The notes beneath the pieces are model-generated. The model worked only from the letters and a program-made list of their open reading frames with translations. It was not told the origin of the DNA and ran no database searches. A stretch of 64,000 nt of DNA from Semisulcospira habei (lineage: Eukaryota > Mollusca > Gastropoda > Semisulcospiridae), in assembly GCA_036245525.1 (NCBI GenBank), contig BTPG01000001.1:216229059-216293058 (forward strand). Direction: 5' to 3'. Made by a program: the position numbers and the translations under genes. The first letter of the stretch is position 1, and every line of letters begins with the position of its first letter. Shown here in pieces: positions 41,455-50,690 of the stretch.

Positions 41455-43512
41455 GCTTCGGAAGCCACAGGACCGAGCCGCCTCTCTCTATCCAGGGACA
41501 CAACCATGGGCACATGGAACGTCAAGACCATGTACCAGAGCGGCAAGGCCGCCCAGATAGCAGCGGAAATGCAAAAGTACAACCTTTCCCTGCTAGGTAT
41601 CAGTGAAGCCAGATGGACGCAGTCTGGCCAGAAAAGGCTGTTAAGTGGGGAGATGATTCTGTATTCAGGTCATGAAGAGGAGAATGCCCCCCATACAGAA
41701 GGTGTAGCATTCATGCTGTCACCAGTGGCACAGAGAGCGCTGATGGGCTGGGAACCTCTTGGGCCAAGAATTATCACAGCAGCCTTTAGAACCAAGAAAA
41801 ATCTCAAGCTGAACGTCATCCAGTGTTATGCGCCCACTAATGACAGTGACGAGGAAGAGAAACAAGAGTTCTACGATCGACTCCAGAGTGCCTTGGACAA
41901 ATGTGCAGAGCGAGACATCACCATCGTCATGGGCGATTTTAATGCCAAAATAGGGGAAGACAACACCGGATACGAAGAGGTGATGGGGAGACAGGGACTA
42001 GGCTCGGAGATGAGTGAGAACGGTTTGTAGACTTTTGTGCTCTAAACCGACTTGTCATTGGAGGCCGCATCTTCCCACACAGAAGAATACACAAAGCAAC
42101 TTGGGTCTCACCTGACCATACTACAGAGAACCAAATAGACCATATCTGCATTAGCTACGATGGCATGACATGTCGCGTGATCCACGAAGGGCAGTTCACC
42201 AGGGAGCTCCAGGTCAGAACCGGTGTCAGGCAGGGGTATCTGCTGTCTCCGTTCCTCTTCCTACTGGCCATAGACTGGGTCATGAAGATGACCACAAAGC
42301 ACAGACGAAGTGGAATACAGTGGACACTGTGGACACAGTTTGACGACCTCGATTTTGCAGACGACTTGGCATTACTGTCCCACACTCATCAACAAATGCA
42401 GGACAAGACCACGAGGCTTGCTCACATATCGTCCCAAGTGGGCCTCACCATTCACAAACAGAAAACAAAGACAATGAGACTGAACGCAACCAGGGAAGAA
42501 CCAGTCTTGCTTGCTGGTACCCCGTTGGAGGAGGTGGAGTCCTTCGCCTATCTCGGGAGCATCATAGACAGAAAAGGCGGCACTGATGCAGATGTCAGAG
42601 CACGAATCGGTAAAGCCAGAGCAGCTTTCTCCAGTTGAAAAAAGTGTGGAGCTCCAGAGAGCTGTCACAACACACCAAAGTCCGGATTTTCAAATCCAAT
42701 GTAAAAGCAGTTCTCCTATATGGAGCAGAGACTTGGAGATTGACAAAAACCACAGTCAACAGAGTACAGACCTTCATGAACAGTTGAGAAGTACCCAACG
42801 GAGAAAGAAACACGCTTAGAAAAGACGGGTACAACACAATTTATTAATATTTCGGGTAAATACCCTTTGTCAAAATAGACAAACAAACAAACATAGAGAT
42901 TAGCCGCTACTTATCTTCAATGGCAGAAGGAATGTGAGCACATTCACATTCCTTCTGCCATTGAAGATAAGTAGCGGCTAATCTCTATGTTTGTTTGTTT
43001 GTCTATTTTGACAAAGGGTATTTACCCGAAATATTAATAAATTGTGTTGTACCCGTCTTTTCTAAGAGTGTTTCTTTCTCCGTTGGGTACTTCTTTGCAT
43101 ATTACACGCTTGGCAGTCACCTTTTTGGTCTGGATTTATTCATGAACAGTTGCCTTAGAAGAATTTTGAAAATCCACTGGCCAGAGAAGATCAGCAATGT
43201 CAGACTCTGGGAGAGAACAGAGCAGATAACAGCAGAGAATGAAATTGGGCGAAGAAGATGGGGATGGATCGGTCACAGTCTGAGAAAGCCAGCTTCCAGT
43301 ATCACTAGGCAGGCATTGTCATGAAACCCCCAGGGAAAGAGGAAAAGAGGTAGGCCGAGAAACTCCTGGCGTCGAGACCTCCAAGCAGACATCAAGAGAC
43401 TGGGAACCACCTGGAGTAGAATCGAAGGAGAAGCACAGGACAGGAGTTGCTGGAGGTCTCTCGTCGACGGCCTATACCCGGGTAGGGGTGACAGGCGTAA
43501 GTAAGTAAGTAC
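41455..43512 (+). pseudogene. LINE B copy 2, internally deleted and interrupted
   Basis: The endonuclease half is better preserved than in copy 1 (41507-42030 open, MGTWNVKTM to FNAKIGEDNTG). At 42155 a deletion joins the endonuclease (..HICIS) directly to the RT region YDGMTCRVIHEGQF, removing roughly 1.3 kb. It continues with FADDLALLS, shifts near 42635, is split by a Penelope-type insert at 42787-43138 and ends in (GTAA)n at 43497-43512. It cannot encode a working enzyme. Confidence 0.9.
42787..43138. mobile_element. Penelope-type tail-to-tail inverted repeat insertion
   Basis: Two 151-bp arms (42787-42937 and 42944-43094) pair almost perfectly around the 6-bp spacer GCACAT; a 44-bp single-sided extension follows. 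The 14-bp direct repeat TTCATGAACAGTTG flanks it (42773-42786 and 43139-43152), so it is an insertion into LINE B. The arms contain AAGGGTATTTACCCGAAATA then TTAATAAATTGTGTTGTACC, like the ends of Penelope-like elements, with a degenerate hammerhead-like core. No coding sequence. Confidence 0.85.
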
Positions 43513-43523
43513 AGATCCTGGCT

Positions 43524-43590
43524 AAGCAAGAGACGCCAATTCTCATCAGCCCATGCGGCTTCAGGGGCTCGTGAGAATTCATACCTCTGG
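43524..43590. repeat. Palindromic element P2
   Basis: AAGCAAGAGACGCCAATTCT then CATCAGCCC pairs imperfectly with GGGGCTCGTGAGAATTCATA then CCTCTGGCC. It directly follows the LINE B tail. Confidence 0.6.
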
Positions 43591-43743
43591 CCAATGGAAG
43601 GCAGGCTGATCGATTGGCCTCCCGACCCTCAAAGTGCGGCGTTCCGCCATGGCGCTCGGTTCTGTCCGCATTTGCTGGGCCTGCTTGATGCTGGAGGGAG
43701 AAGATCTTTATCTGTGGACTAGACTGCACGGTGGAGGGGCTGA

Positions 43744-43935
43744 TTAACTCTTTTCTTCCTGATATACTATCGCGTGAAATAAAATTGACTATGATTGATC
43801 AAGGGTAGTGCGCGGCCAGAATAGCTTGGCGCCTGAGGCGCCAAGCTATTCTGGCACCAACCTTGATCTAAAATGGTTGATCTATGTCCTAATCTGTAAT
43901 GTACCCCTCAAGGACAATAAGCAAATTTTACACAA
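43744..43935. mobile_element. Foldback MITE P1, right end lost
   Basis: TTAACTCTTTTCTTCCTGAT left end. Hairpin 43797-43867 has GATCAAGGGTAGTGCGCGGC, CAGAATAGCTTGGCGCC and the matching right arm. The right flank CAATAAGCAAATTTTAC follows the 28971 copy and then stops before a terminal TTAA. Confidence 0.8.
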
Positions 43936-44230
43936 AAAGTCAGCGTTTTGAAGTTTCAAAGTTATGGACTCCCAGTACTGAATTTCCGTCACTGAGTTCA
44001 CAGACCCACTTTCGGGTGTATGGCAAAGTGCAGGCATGTCGCTATAGGCTAGACCAGACTGAAGTATGGGGAGCGAAGCCTGTAGACTCCCAGCACCCAA
44101 CCCAGTATCGCTAGCCGAGACGAGGTTACGTTTTGGATGGGGAAGGAGGAGGGGAGGGGGAGCTGAGCAACTTCGAGGTAACATCATGCAGCCTGGAGCT
44201 GTATGACTGAAACGCATCACATGGCCCACA
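43936..44230. other. No recognised gene
   Basis: G-rich segment at 44135-44165; nothing else supportable. Confidence 0.4.
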
Positions 44231-44298
44231 TGCAAGAGGTATAGATCCTCGTGAGCCCCCGCATTCGCGGGGGCTCATGAGGATCTATACCTCTTGCG
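44231..44298. repeat. Palindromic element P2, near-perfect
   Basis: TGCAAGAGGTATAGATCCTC, GTGAGCCCCCGC, loop ATTC, then GCGGGGGCTCATGAGGATCT, ATACCTCTTGC. Both arms have GGTATAG where most copies have GGCATAG, another case of arms changing together. Confidence 0.85.
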
Positions 44299-44682
44299 GA
44301 ACCCTCTATGCATCTATTAAAATGATTTCAAAAACACAAATAGCGTTCAGTTGAAGGGAAGGGGTTGATTTGTTTTTTTAATCAGTATGTACGCACAGGA
44401 AATGCAAAATGCGATCTTGGGGAAAGTGGTGTGTGCCGACCGGAAGCTTTTCCCGCCAATCATTACTCGTGAATAAAGTTTCTTCGGTTCTGCGATGAAG
44501 ACTGATCACTGAGTGGAGTTGAGTTGCGACGTAAACCGTGATCGTGTACCCCTACGTAACGGTTCAGTACTGCAGTTGACGTCGTCACGAACAATCCTGC
44601 CACAAACAAACCATTGCTGTTTTGTTGTTGTTTTCGTTGCACAGATTGTCAGTACTAAAGTTGCCGCAAACATTGCAGCGAA
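44299..44682. other. No recognised gene or repeat
   Basis: Ordinary sequence; opposed short frames only. Confidence 0.4.
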
Positions 44683-44775
44683 GAAAAAAACAAAAACAAC
44701 ACGCTTAGACTGAAAGACACAATTCATTATTATTTCCGGTTGAAATTCCTTATCAAAATACTGGGATATACAAAC
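44683..44775 (-). mobile_element. Penelope-like tail fragment
   Basis: AACAACACGCTTAGACTGAA, AGACACAATTCATTATTATT, TCCGGTTGAAATTCCTTATC matches the left arm of the 42787 element. The hairpin core is further degraded. Confidence 0.55.
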
Positions 44776-44854
44776 AAGTCAGTGTGCACAGTTTGCTAAT
44801 GACATCTGTTCGTGACGGGAAGCGGCTTTTAACGACACGCACTGAGGAGTCATC

Positions 44855-44950
44855 TGTCTGGCCTTCATCTGTCTGGCCTTCATCTGGCCTTCATCTGTCT
44901 GGCCTTCATCTGTCTGGCCTTCATCTGGCCTTCATCTGTCTGGCCTTCCG
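44855..44950. repeat. 15/21-bp CATCTGTCTGGCCTT repeats
   Basis: About seven short direct repeats, some lacking TGTCTGG. Confidence 0.9.
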
Positions 44951-44997
44951 GCTTTGTGACACGAAACTGAGTTGCATCTGGTGTCTATCGGCGCTCA

Positions 44998-45237
44998 TAA
45001 TAATAATAATTAATAATTACGGTATTTATAACGCGCTTATCTTATAATAATTATAACTCTGAGCGCGCACTAACAAGTCGCGCACGCATGCGCAGGCTTT
45101 AGACAACGACTCACAAACCACAAATAGTGAAATACATTACGACAGTCAGCTTGGGGGTGGGGACTGAGTGTGTTGATATAGTGCTAGAACTGTTGAAAGA
45201 GGTGAGTTTTAAGGGCGGACTGGAAGGAGGAGAGAGA
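44998..45237 (-). mobile_element. CR1/L2-like LINE 3' fragment
   Basis: Starts with a (TAA)n tail and ACGGTATTTATAACGCGCTT, then the same 3' UTR as the element at 34008, ending within the CTCCTTCCAGTCCGCCC region. Confidence 0.8.
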
Positions 45238-45352
45238 CTCACTTGGCATTGCAGAACCAGTCACTTTTGAAAATGTTTGATTCAGTTGTCCTCGTCACTT
45301 TTTTCTTCAGTCTTTTTTTTTTAATTAACCCGTTCAGTGCCGAGAAAACACA

Positions 45353-45577
45353 TTAACCCATTCAGCCCTGACGCCCTACAGCAGGAGATGGGTCGACCAT
45401 GATAATTCAAGGGTAGTGCCAGACTGGATTGGCTTGGCGCCTGTCGGCGCCAAACTAATCTGGCACAGCCCTTGGATTATCATGGTCGATCTATCTCCTG
45501 CAATTGGTGAATAGTCATTAAATGACGCCTCCAAAATTTGTGAAAGTATGATACGGCCGTCGGGTTGAATGAGTTAA
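45353..45577. mobile_element. TTAA-flanked foldback MITE P1, reference-quality copy
   Basis: Ends TTAACCCATTCAGCCCTGAC and (inverted) TTAACTCATTCAACCCGACG. Inner order is GCAGGAGATGG, hairpin, ATCTCCTGC, then a one-sided flank with TAGTCATTAAATGACGCC. Another left end (TTAACCCGTTCAGTGCCGAG) sits at 45335, just before it. Confidence 0.9.
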
Positions 45578-45644
45578 CACAATCCAACTGCAAGAGTTTA
45601 TATGTACCTCTTATCTAGACCTCTTGCTGACACTACTTTGAATT

Positions 45645-46237
45645 CATGTTCCTGGCACATCTGATGTGTATTGGTCTTGGGTTAAGGAATCCATGTTCCT
45701 GGCACATATGATGTTTATTGGTCTTAGATTAAGGAATCCATGTTCCTGGCACATCTGATGTTTATTGGTCTTGGATTAAGGAATCCATGTTCCTGGCTCA
45801 CCTGATGTTTATTGGTCTATCCATGTTCCTGGCTCATCTGATGTTTATTGGTCTTGGATTAAGGAATCCATGTTCCTGGCACATCTGATGTTTATTGGTC
45901 TTGGATTAAGGAATTCATGTTCCTGGCTCACCTGATGTTTATTGGTCTATCCATGCTCCTGGCTCATCTGATGTTTATTTGTCTTGGATTAAGGAATCTA
46001 TGTTCCTGGCACATCTGATGTTTATTGGTCTTGGATTAAGGAATCAATGTTCCTGGCACATCTGATGTTTATTGGTCTTGGATTAAGGAATCCATGTTCC
46101 TGGCTCACCTGATGTTTATTGGTCTATCCATGTTCCTGGCTCATCTGATGTTTATTGGTCTTGGATTAAGGAATTAATGTTCCTGGCAATCTGATGTTTA
46201 TTGGTCTTGGATTAAGGAATCCATGTACCTGGCACAT

Positions 46238-46243
<6 letters not shown>
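45645..46243. repeat. 47-bp minisatellite, ~14 copies
   Basis: Unit ATCCATGTTCCTGGCACATC, TGATGTTTATTGGTCTTGGA, TTAAGGA. Shorter 36-bp units lacking TGGATTAAGGA recur at about 45820, 45945 and 46125, giving a higher-order pattern. Confidence 0.95.
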
Positions 46244-46273
<30 letters not shown>

Positions 46274-46278
46274 CACCA

Positions 46279-46399
46279 AGTTTCCTTTGTCGACCTCACA
46301 GGTCTTCCTCTGACGCCGCTCATCCCCATCAACCCCAGTGTGCTCAGCCAGGCCCGCCAGTTGTTCGAGCCAGACTCCCGGCCCTGCTGCTATATGTCA
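46279..46399 (+). CDS. Candidate coding exon of unknown gene
   Basis: A T26 tract at 46243-46268 and GCTGCACCAAG precede a clean, GC-rich frame (SFVDLTGLPLTPLIPINPSV to CCYMSG), and TATATGTCAG then GTAGTATGG could be a donor. The protein piece is not recognised. No neighbouring exon was found; the frame downstream (46500-46690) is interrupted by a C run. It could be a true exon, a transduced exon or chance. Low confidence. Confidence 0.3.
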
Positions 46400-46778
46400 G
46401 GTAGTATGGTAGAATGAAACTCCGCACTGCTGCCGAGTCACTTCGGTGGTGTTCAGTGTGGCCTTCAGGTGACCACACCTACTATTCCCTCTACTTACGA
46501 CATTGTTTGCTAATCGCGGAGTCGACGAGTGGGAGCTCCCCCCCCCCCCCTCTCCCAGAGGTGGCGAGTCAACCACTACGTCCTTCCACGCCCAGCAGCA
46601 GGGTCTGGCCGAAGACAACGCGGGTCCTGGAGCTCCTGGAGGACTGGGCTGAGGTCACCATGACACGGAGACTTGAGGGATCAGAAACCTGAAACAGCAT
46701 TTTTCATTATGCATGATGATGAGGATGATGGTATGATGATGCCATTGTGGTCCATGTGGTTGGGGACTGCCGCATTCC
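46400..46778. other. No recognised gene; C run
   Basis: A 92-codon plus frame (46414-46692) runs through a C13 tract. Not supported. Confidence 0.4.
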
Positions 46779-47043
46779 AAGCTTACTGTCATAAATATCC
46801 TGGTGTTAACAGGCCCGGGAACTGCGGTGCCAACCGTTCATCATTCACACCTTGCGAGGCGTCATAACACGGGTAGCACCCCCAAAGTCGGGGGTCTGTC
46901 TGCGTGTCATCAGCCTTTCCACTGGATCCATACCACACCCGACCTGTGTAGGAAAAATCCCGCTTGACTCGACTGAGATTCGAACCCGGATCTCCCGGCC
47001 GCCAGTCCGACGCGTTAACCACACTGCGCTACGGAGGCCGGTA
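46779..47043 (-). mobile_element. tRNA-derived SINE (S3)
   Basis: On the minus strand it starts GCCTCCGTAGCGCAGTGTGG, TTAACGCGTCGGACTGG (tRNA-like 5' part with A box) and has GGGTTCGAATCTCAGTCGAG (B box) 45 bp later. About 190 bp of unrelated body ends in CCTGTTAACACCAGG. The 5' and 3' parts of the tRNA head do not form an acceptor stem, so this is a SINE, not a tRNA gene. Pol III boxes look intact. Confidence 0.75.
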
Positions 47044-47103
47044 TATCCCGGCATTATGGTGCATTTGACAAGACGGTTTGCGGGAATGAGGTGGGGGGTT
47101 AGC

Positions 47104-47219
47104 AGGGGGGGGGGGGGGGGGGGGGCTCAGGGTTTTTGCCTGCAATCCAAAATTAAAAAATTATCGTCACGGAAAATACTGTCTTGCATTATCATGGAAA
47201 CCCCCCCCCCCCCCCCCAC
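47104..47219. repeat. Poly-G (47106-47126) and poly-C (47202-47217) runs
   Basis: Two homopolymers of opposite base ~80 bp apart that could pair with each other as an inverted repeat. Confidence 0.9.
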
Positions 47220-47345
47220 CTTAATCATCTTTCCTGCTCACTTTTGCATAATGGTCAGACGACTAGCATCAGTTGACTTGATATTTCTATACTGAATAAG
47301 TCGCTTAGCCCGGGCTGAAAAGTGCTTTCAACCACACTCTGAACT

Positions 47346-47553
47346 TTAACCCTTAAAGCTCTGACATGCTTAGGCAGGATGTGAATCAACAATGATAGTT
47401 CAAGAGTGGTGTCAGAATAGCTTGGCGCCTACAGGTGCCAATCTATTCTGACACCACCCTTGAACTATCATGGTCGATTTGTCTCCAGAACATTGACACA
47501 TACCTCAAGGAACAATGGGCTGTTCATTTTTTCCTCAGGATGCAATGGGTTAA
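47346..47553. mobile_element. TTAA-flanked foldback MITE, family P1
   Basis: TTAA at both ends. The hairpin arms GATAGTTCAAGAGTGGTGTC, AGAATAGCTTGGCGCC and the matching right arm both have the GTGTCAG variant. Confidence 0.85.
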
Positions 47554-47721
47554 AAAGGGCTGGGGTTTGCCGCACTGTGTGGTTCGGGGTGACACAGTGC
47601 ACTGGTGAAATATAGGACTCCCAAAGCAGCCGGGCCCGCCCGACCAGACTGACGCCGCTCTCACAGACCGTCTGAGAACTGGCGGCGGGCCGAATAGAAA
47701 TAGAAAGAACCGATCACGGCG

Positions 47722-47789
47722 AGCAAGAAGCATAGATTCTCATGAGTCCCTGCTAAAGCAGGGGCTCGTGAGAATCTATGCCTCTTGCA
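47722..47789. repeat. Palindromic element P2, near-perfect
   Basis: GCAAGAAGCATAGATTCTCA, TGAGTCCCTGC, loop TAAA, GCAGGGGCTCGTGAGAATCT, ATGCCTCTTGC. Both arms have the ATTCTCA / GAGAATC variant. Confidence 0.8.
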
Positions 47790-47830
47790 GATGGAAGGAA
47801 CTGCGTGAAGGGATGTAATGAGTAAAGCAG

Positions 47831-48008
47831 ATCGTTACAGATCCGGGACTAACCTCTGGTAATAGTCCCACACTCAGCAACCCGGGCCAGACGCAGATCC
47901 GGGACTAACCTCTGGTAATAGTCCCACACTCAGCAACCCGGGCCAGACGCAGATCCGGGACTAACCTCTGGTAATAGTCCCACACTCAGCAACCCGGGCC
48001 AGACGCAG
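47831..48008. repeat. 56-bp direct repeat, 3 copies
   Basis: Unit AGATCCGGGACTAACCTCTG, GTAATAGTCCCACACTCAGC, AACCCGGGCCAGACGC. The three copies look identical. Confidence 0.95.
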
Positions 48009-48086
48009 ATGAAGTCAGCACACGAGCTGTTCCCGTCAGGCCGGCTAGACCATAAAGCAGGTGCAGTAATGTTTTGAAACATGAGT

Positions 48087-48242
48087 TTGGACTTACTTAC
48101 TTAAGCCTGTCACCCCTCCCCGGGTATAGGCCGTCGACGAGAGACCTCCAGCGACTCCTGTCCTGTGCTTCTCCTTCGATTTTACTCCAGGTGGTTCCCA
48201 GTCTCTTGATGTCTGCTTGGAGGTCTCGACGCCAGGAGTTTC
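48087..48242 (-). pseudogene. LINE B copy 3, 3' end (left of Gypsy)
   Basis: ACTTACTTACTTA tail then CTGTCACCCCTCCCCGGGTA to GACGCCAGGAGTTTC. It joins exactly to 57349-59092 when the Gypsy element and one TTTC are removed. Confidence 0.9.
48239..48242. repeat. Target site duplication TTTC of the Gypsy element
   Basis: TTTC at 48239-48242 and at 57349-57352. The uninterrupted LINE B copy at 38620 has a single TTTC at this place (minus-strand view). Confidence 0.85.
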
Positions 48243-49425
48243 TGTTACACTATAAGTGTATACGACCAATATCACGGTCGGGTAATGTTATAATTTCCCT
48301 TGATATGAAAATAACGAGAATATAAGTAGTACCACGGGCAGAGCACGGAGAGGGTTATGACACGGCCCACTTTGGCTACCACGGGCTCACGTGGAGTTGA
48401 CAAGTGGCCGGCCCTACTAAGCTGGGCCTAATGAATAAGTAATGAGCCCTCGTTAGTAGTGAGGAACACAGACTCCTGCTGACAAAGAATAATTATGAGA
48501 GTCAGTAATAGGTTACTGGTCAGCTAAGATCAGAGGACGCTGGCCACCATAATAGATGTGGAATAATTAGGAGAGACAGTAATGGGTCCCTGGTCAGCTA
48601 AGATCAGAGGACGCTGGCCACCATAATAGATGTGGAATAATTAGGAGAGACAGTAATGGGTCCCTGGTCAGCTAAGATCAGAGGACGCTGGCCACCATAA
48701 TAGATGTGGAATAATTAGGAGAGACAGTAATGGGTTCCTTTGATAGCTAGGATCAGAGGACGCTGGCCACCATAATAGATGTGGAATAATTAGGAGAGAC
48801 AGTAATGAGTTCCTTTGATAGCTAGGATCAGAGGACGCTGACCAGCATAATAGATGTGGAATAATTATGAGAGACAGTAATGGGTCCCTGGTCAGCTAGG
48901 ATCAGAGGGCGCTATCCACCAGAGCAGATGGGGGATAGATTATGGGCGACAGTAATAGCTCCTTTGACAGATAGGGTCAGGGGGCGCTGACCACCATGAT
49001 AGATGTGGAATAATATGGGTGACAGTAATAGCCCCTTTGACTGATTGAGACAAAGGGGCGATGCCCTCGGCCAGAACGGGTATATATATTGGGGGGAAAC
49101 ACCCGAACGAGAGAGCTCACAACGAAGAAAACGAGATAGAGAGAGAGCTCGCACAATGACCAGAACGAGAGAGCTCACAACGAAGGGAACGAGATAGATA
49201 GAGAGTACACAACGAAGAGAGTGAGATAGATAGATAGAGGGAGCTGAGAAGCGAGAGACCGAGCTCCGGTATTTTCGCCATTTTAGTATGCCATGCTAGT
49301 AGGTTGGTTGTGCCCAACCTATTAGACCCACGATGACCAAGAAATAAAAGACTCTTCTGGAAACACTCTTGTCTGGCTGCGTCTTCCATCTACAACACCT
49401 TGCGTGTGGCTGCGGTAGGGTAACA
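48243..49425 (+). repeat. 5' LTR
   Basis: 1183 bp, TGTTACACTATAAG...GGGTAACA. U3 holds ~7 tandem 74-bp units (48495-49040) with GATCAGAGGACGCTGGCCAC. A TATATATATT box is at 49080-49090, so the transcription start is likely at about 49110. AATAAA at 49343-49348 is the likely poly-A signal. The GAGAGCTCACAACGAAG repeats at 49100-49220 lie around R. Confidence 0.97.
49080..49090 (+). promoter_or_regulatory. LTR TATA box
   Basis: GGGTATATATATTGGGGGG in the 5' LTR, ~30 bp before a purine-rich region suitable for the start of R. The same sequence is in the 3' LTR at 57003-57013. Confidence 0.6.
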
Positions 49426-49443
49426 CTACCTTATCTTCTTATT

Positions 49444-49461
49444 TGGTGCCGTGGACCAGGA
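49444..49461 (+). promoter_or_regulatory. Candidate tRNA primer binding site
   Basis: TGGTGCCGTGGACCAGGA begins 18 bp after the LTR; TGG at the start fits pairing with a tRNA CCA end. The spacing is wider than usual, and the primer tRNA cannot be named from the sequence. Confidence 0.5.
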
Positions 49462-49716
49462 TCTCGGAACGGGAAGAAACAGAGGAACGAAGAAACAGAA
49501 AAACTAGACTATCAGCACCAAATCGACAGCCAACGACGCAAGGGTGGAAGAGCAGACCAGAAAGAGAAGAGAAGAGTGCAAGCCAACAACCCGAAGAGAA
49601 GAGTTCGAGCCCACTTCAAGAAAAGCAGAGTTCGAGCCCACGTCAAGGAAAAAACAGAGTTCGAGCCCACGGGACGTCTGCGACTCATTCAAGACCAACA
49701 GCCGAAAGGATCACGG

Positions 49717-49724
49717 GGTAAGTG
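49717..49724 (+). promoter_or_regulatory. Candidate splice donor for env mRNA
   Basis: GGGGTAAGTGAC in the leader, before gag, is a near-consensus 5' splice site. Together with the acceptor at 54780 it would join the leader to the env start. Inferred from position. Confidence 0.5.
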
Positions 49725-49819
49725 ACTTTTTTCGTTTAACCCTTGTTGAGTCTTATCAGTAGAGGAGCCAGACCAGTTACCTAGAGTTGTGTTGTTGTTA
49801 CATTTAAAAAGAAACAAAA

Positions 49820-50690
49820 ATGGCAGAGGAAGTGTTTAGGATTTTAGGCGAAAAAGTAGAGGAAATGAGTCAGGCGATTAACGCCCAGAGTATAGGGCAG
49901 ATAGTAGGAACGTTTGACGGAAAGCCTACCAAATTTAGGGAGTGGATAAAAGAAATTGACAAATATGCAGTGCTAAATAAAGCCCTCAACAGGCGCCCCG
50001 TCATTGCTTATCAAGCAAGCTCGGGGGTGGTGAGTGATTTTATCCATCGATTCTTACAAACGGAAGCGGCAGGGGATTGGGATGAACTGAAAAGGCAGCT
50101 AACCGTAAGGTTCGGCGAAATCGCCGATGAAAATCATGTTTTTGCGTTGCTACAGCGGGTGAAACAAAACCCGAGGGAAAGTGTGCCTCTGTACGCAGAG
50201 CGACTAATGACTGGCCGGCGAAGCCTTCCCGAGTCAGATGGGCGCTGCTGTGGTACAACGGCAACTAATAAATTTCTTTGTTGACGGATTGGCGCACGAC
50301 TTTCTTAAGATGAAAGTCCTGAGGGACAACTCAAATACGTTAGATAGGGCCGTGCAGGTGGCCATGCAGGAGGAAAACCTTCGCCATAGGTTTGAGCTAC
50401 GCACGATAAACAATCGGCCATTTAGTCAGCCGAGAGCGACAGCTAGGGGTGGAGAAGAGACTATTGAAGTAGACCATGCTCGTCACCGTAATTGTTTTAA
50501 ATGCGGGAGAGTAGGGCACCAGGCAAGAAATTGCCGAGTGATAGTAGGGGCGGTTGGTCAGCAAACAATGCGTCCCCCGATTCAATGCTGGAAGTGTGGG
50601 GAACGAGGTCACATTCAGCGGGAATGTAGAAAGGCCGGAAACAGACGGCCACAAGGTCAAAGAAGGTTTCCGCCGAGGCAGGAAAACTAG
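49820..50690 (+). CDS. gag: Gypsy gag (capsid and nucleocapsid), frame-broken
   Basis: Starts AAAAATGGCAGAGG after the leader. The first frame (49820-50284) encodes a Ty3-type capsid with GKPTKFREWIKEIDKYA. The second frame (from about 50211 to 50690) carries the rest and two CCHC zinc knuckles, CFKCGRVGHQARNC and CWKCGERGHIQREC, of the nucleocapsid. The break needs a one-base shift at about 50208-50212; it is either a mutation or an error, since family members normally have one gag frame. Gag packages the RNA in the cytoplasm. It ends TAG at 50688, overlapping pol by ~60 bp. Confidence 0.9.

Noticed and set aside
46968..47043. tRNA gene (GGTTCGAATCTC with A box)
   Set aside because: The 5' and 3' ends do not pair as an acceptor stem and ~190 bp of further repeat sequence follows, so it is a SINE head.
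48912..49389. Short minus frames repeated in both LTRs
   Set aside because: Identical in the two LTRs because the LTRs are identical; no domain, and the frames lie across U3/R repeats.
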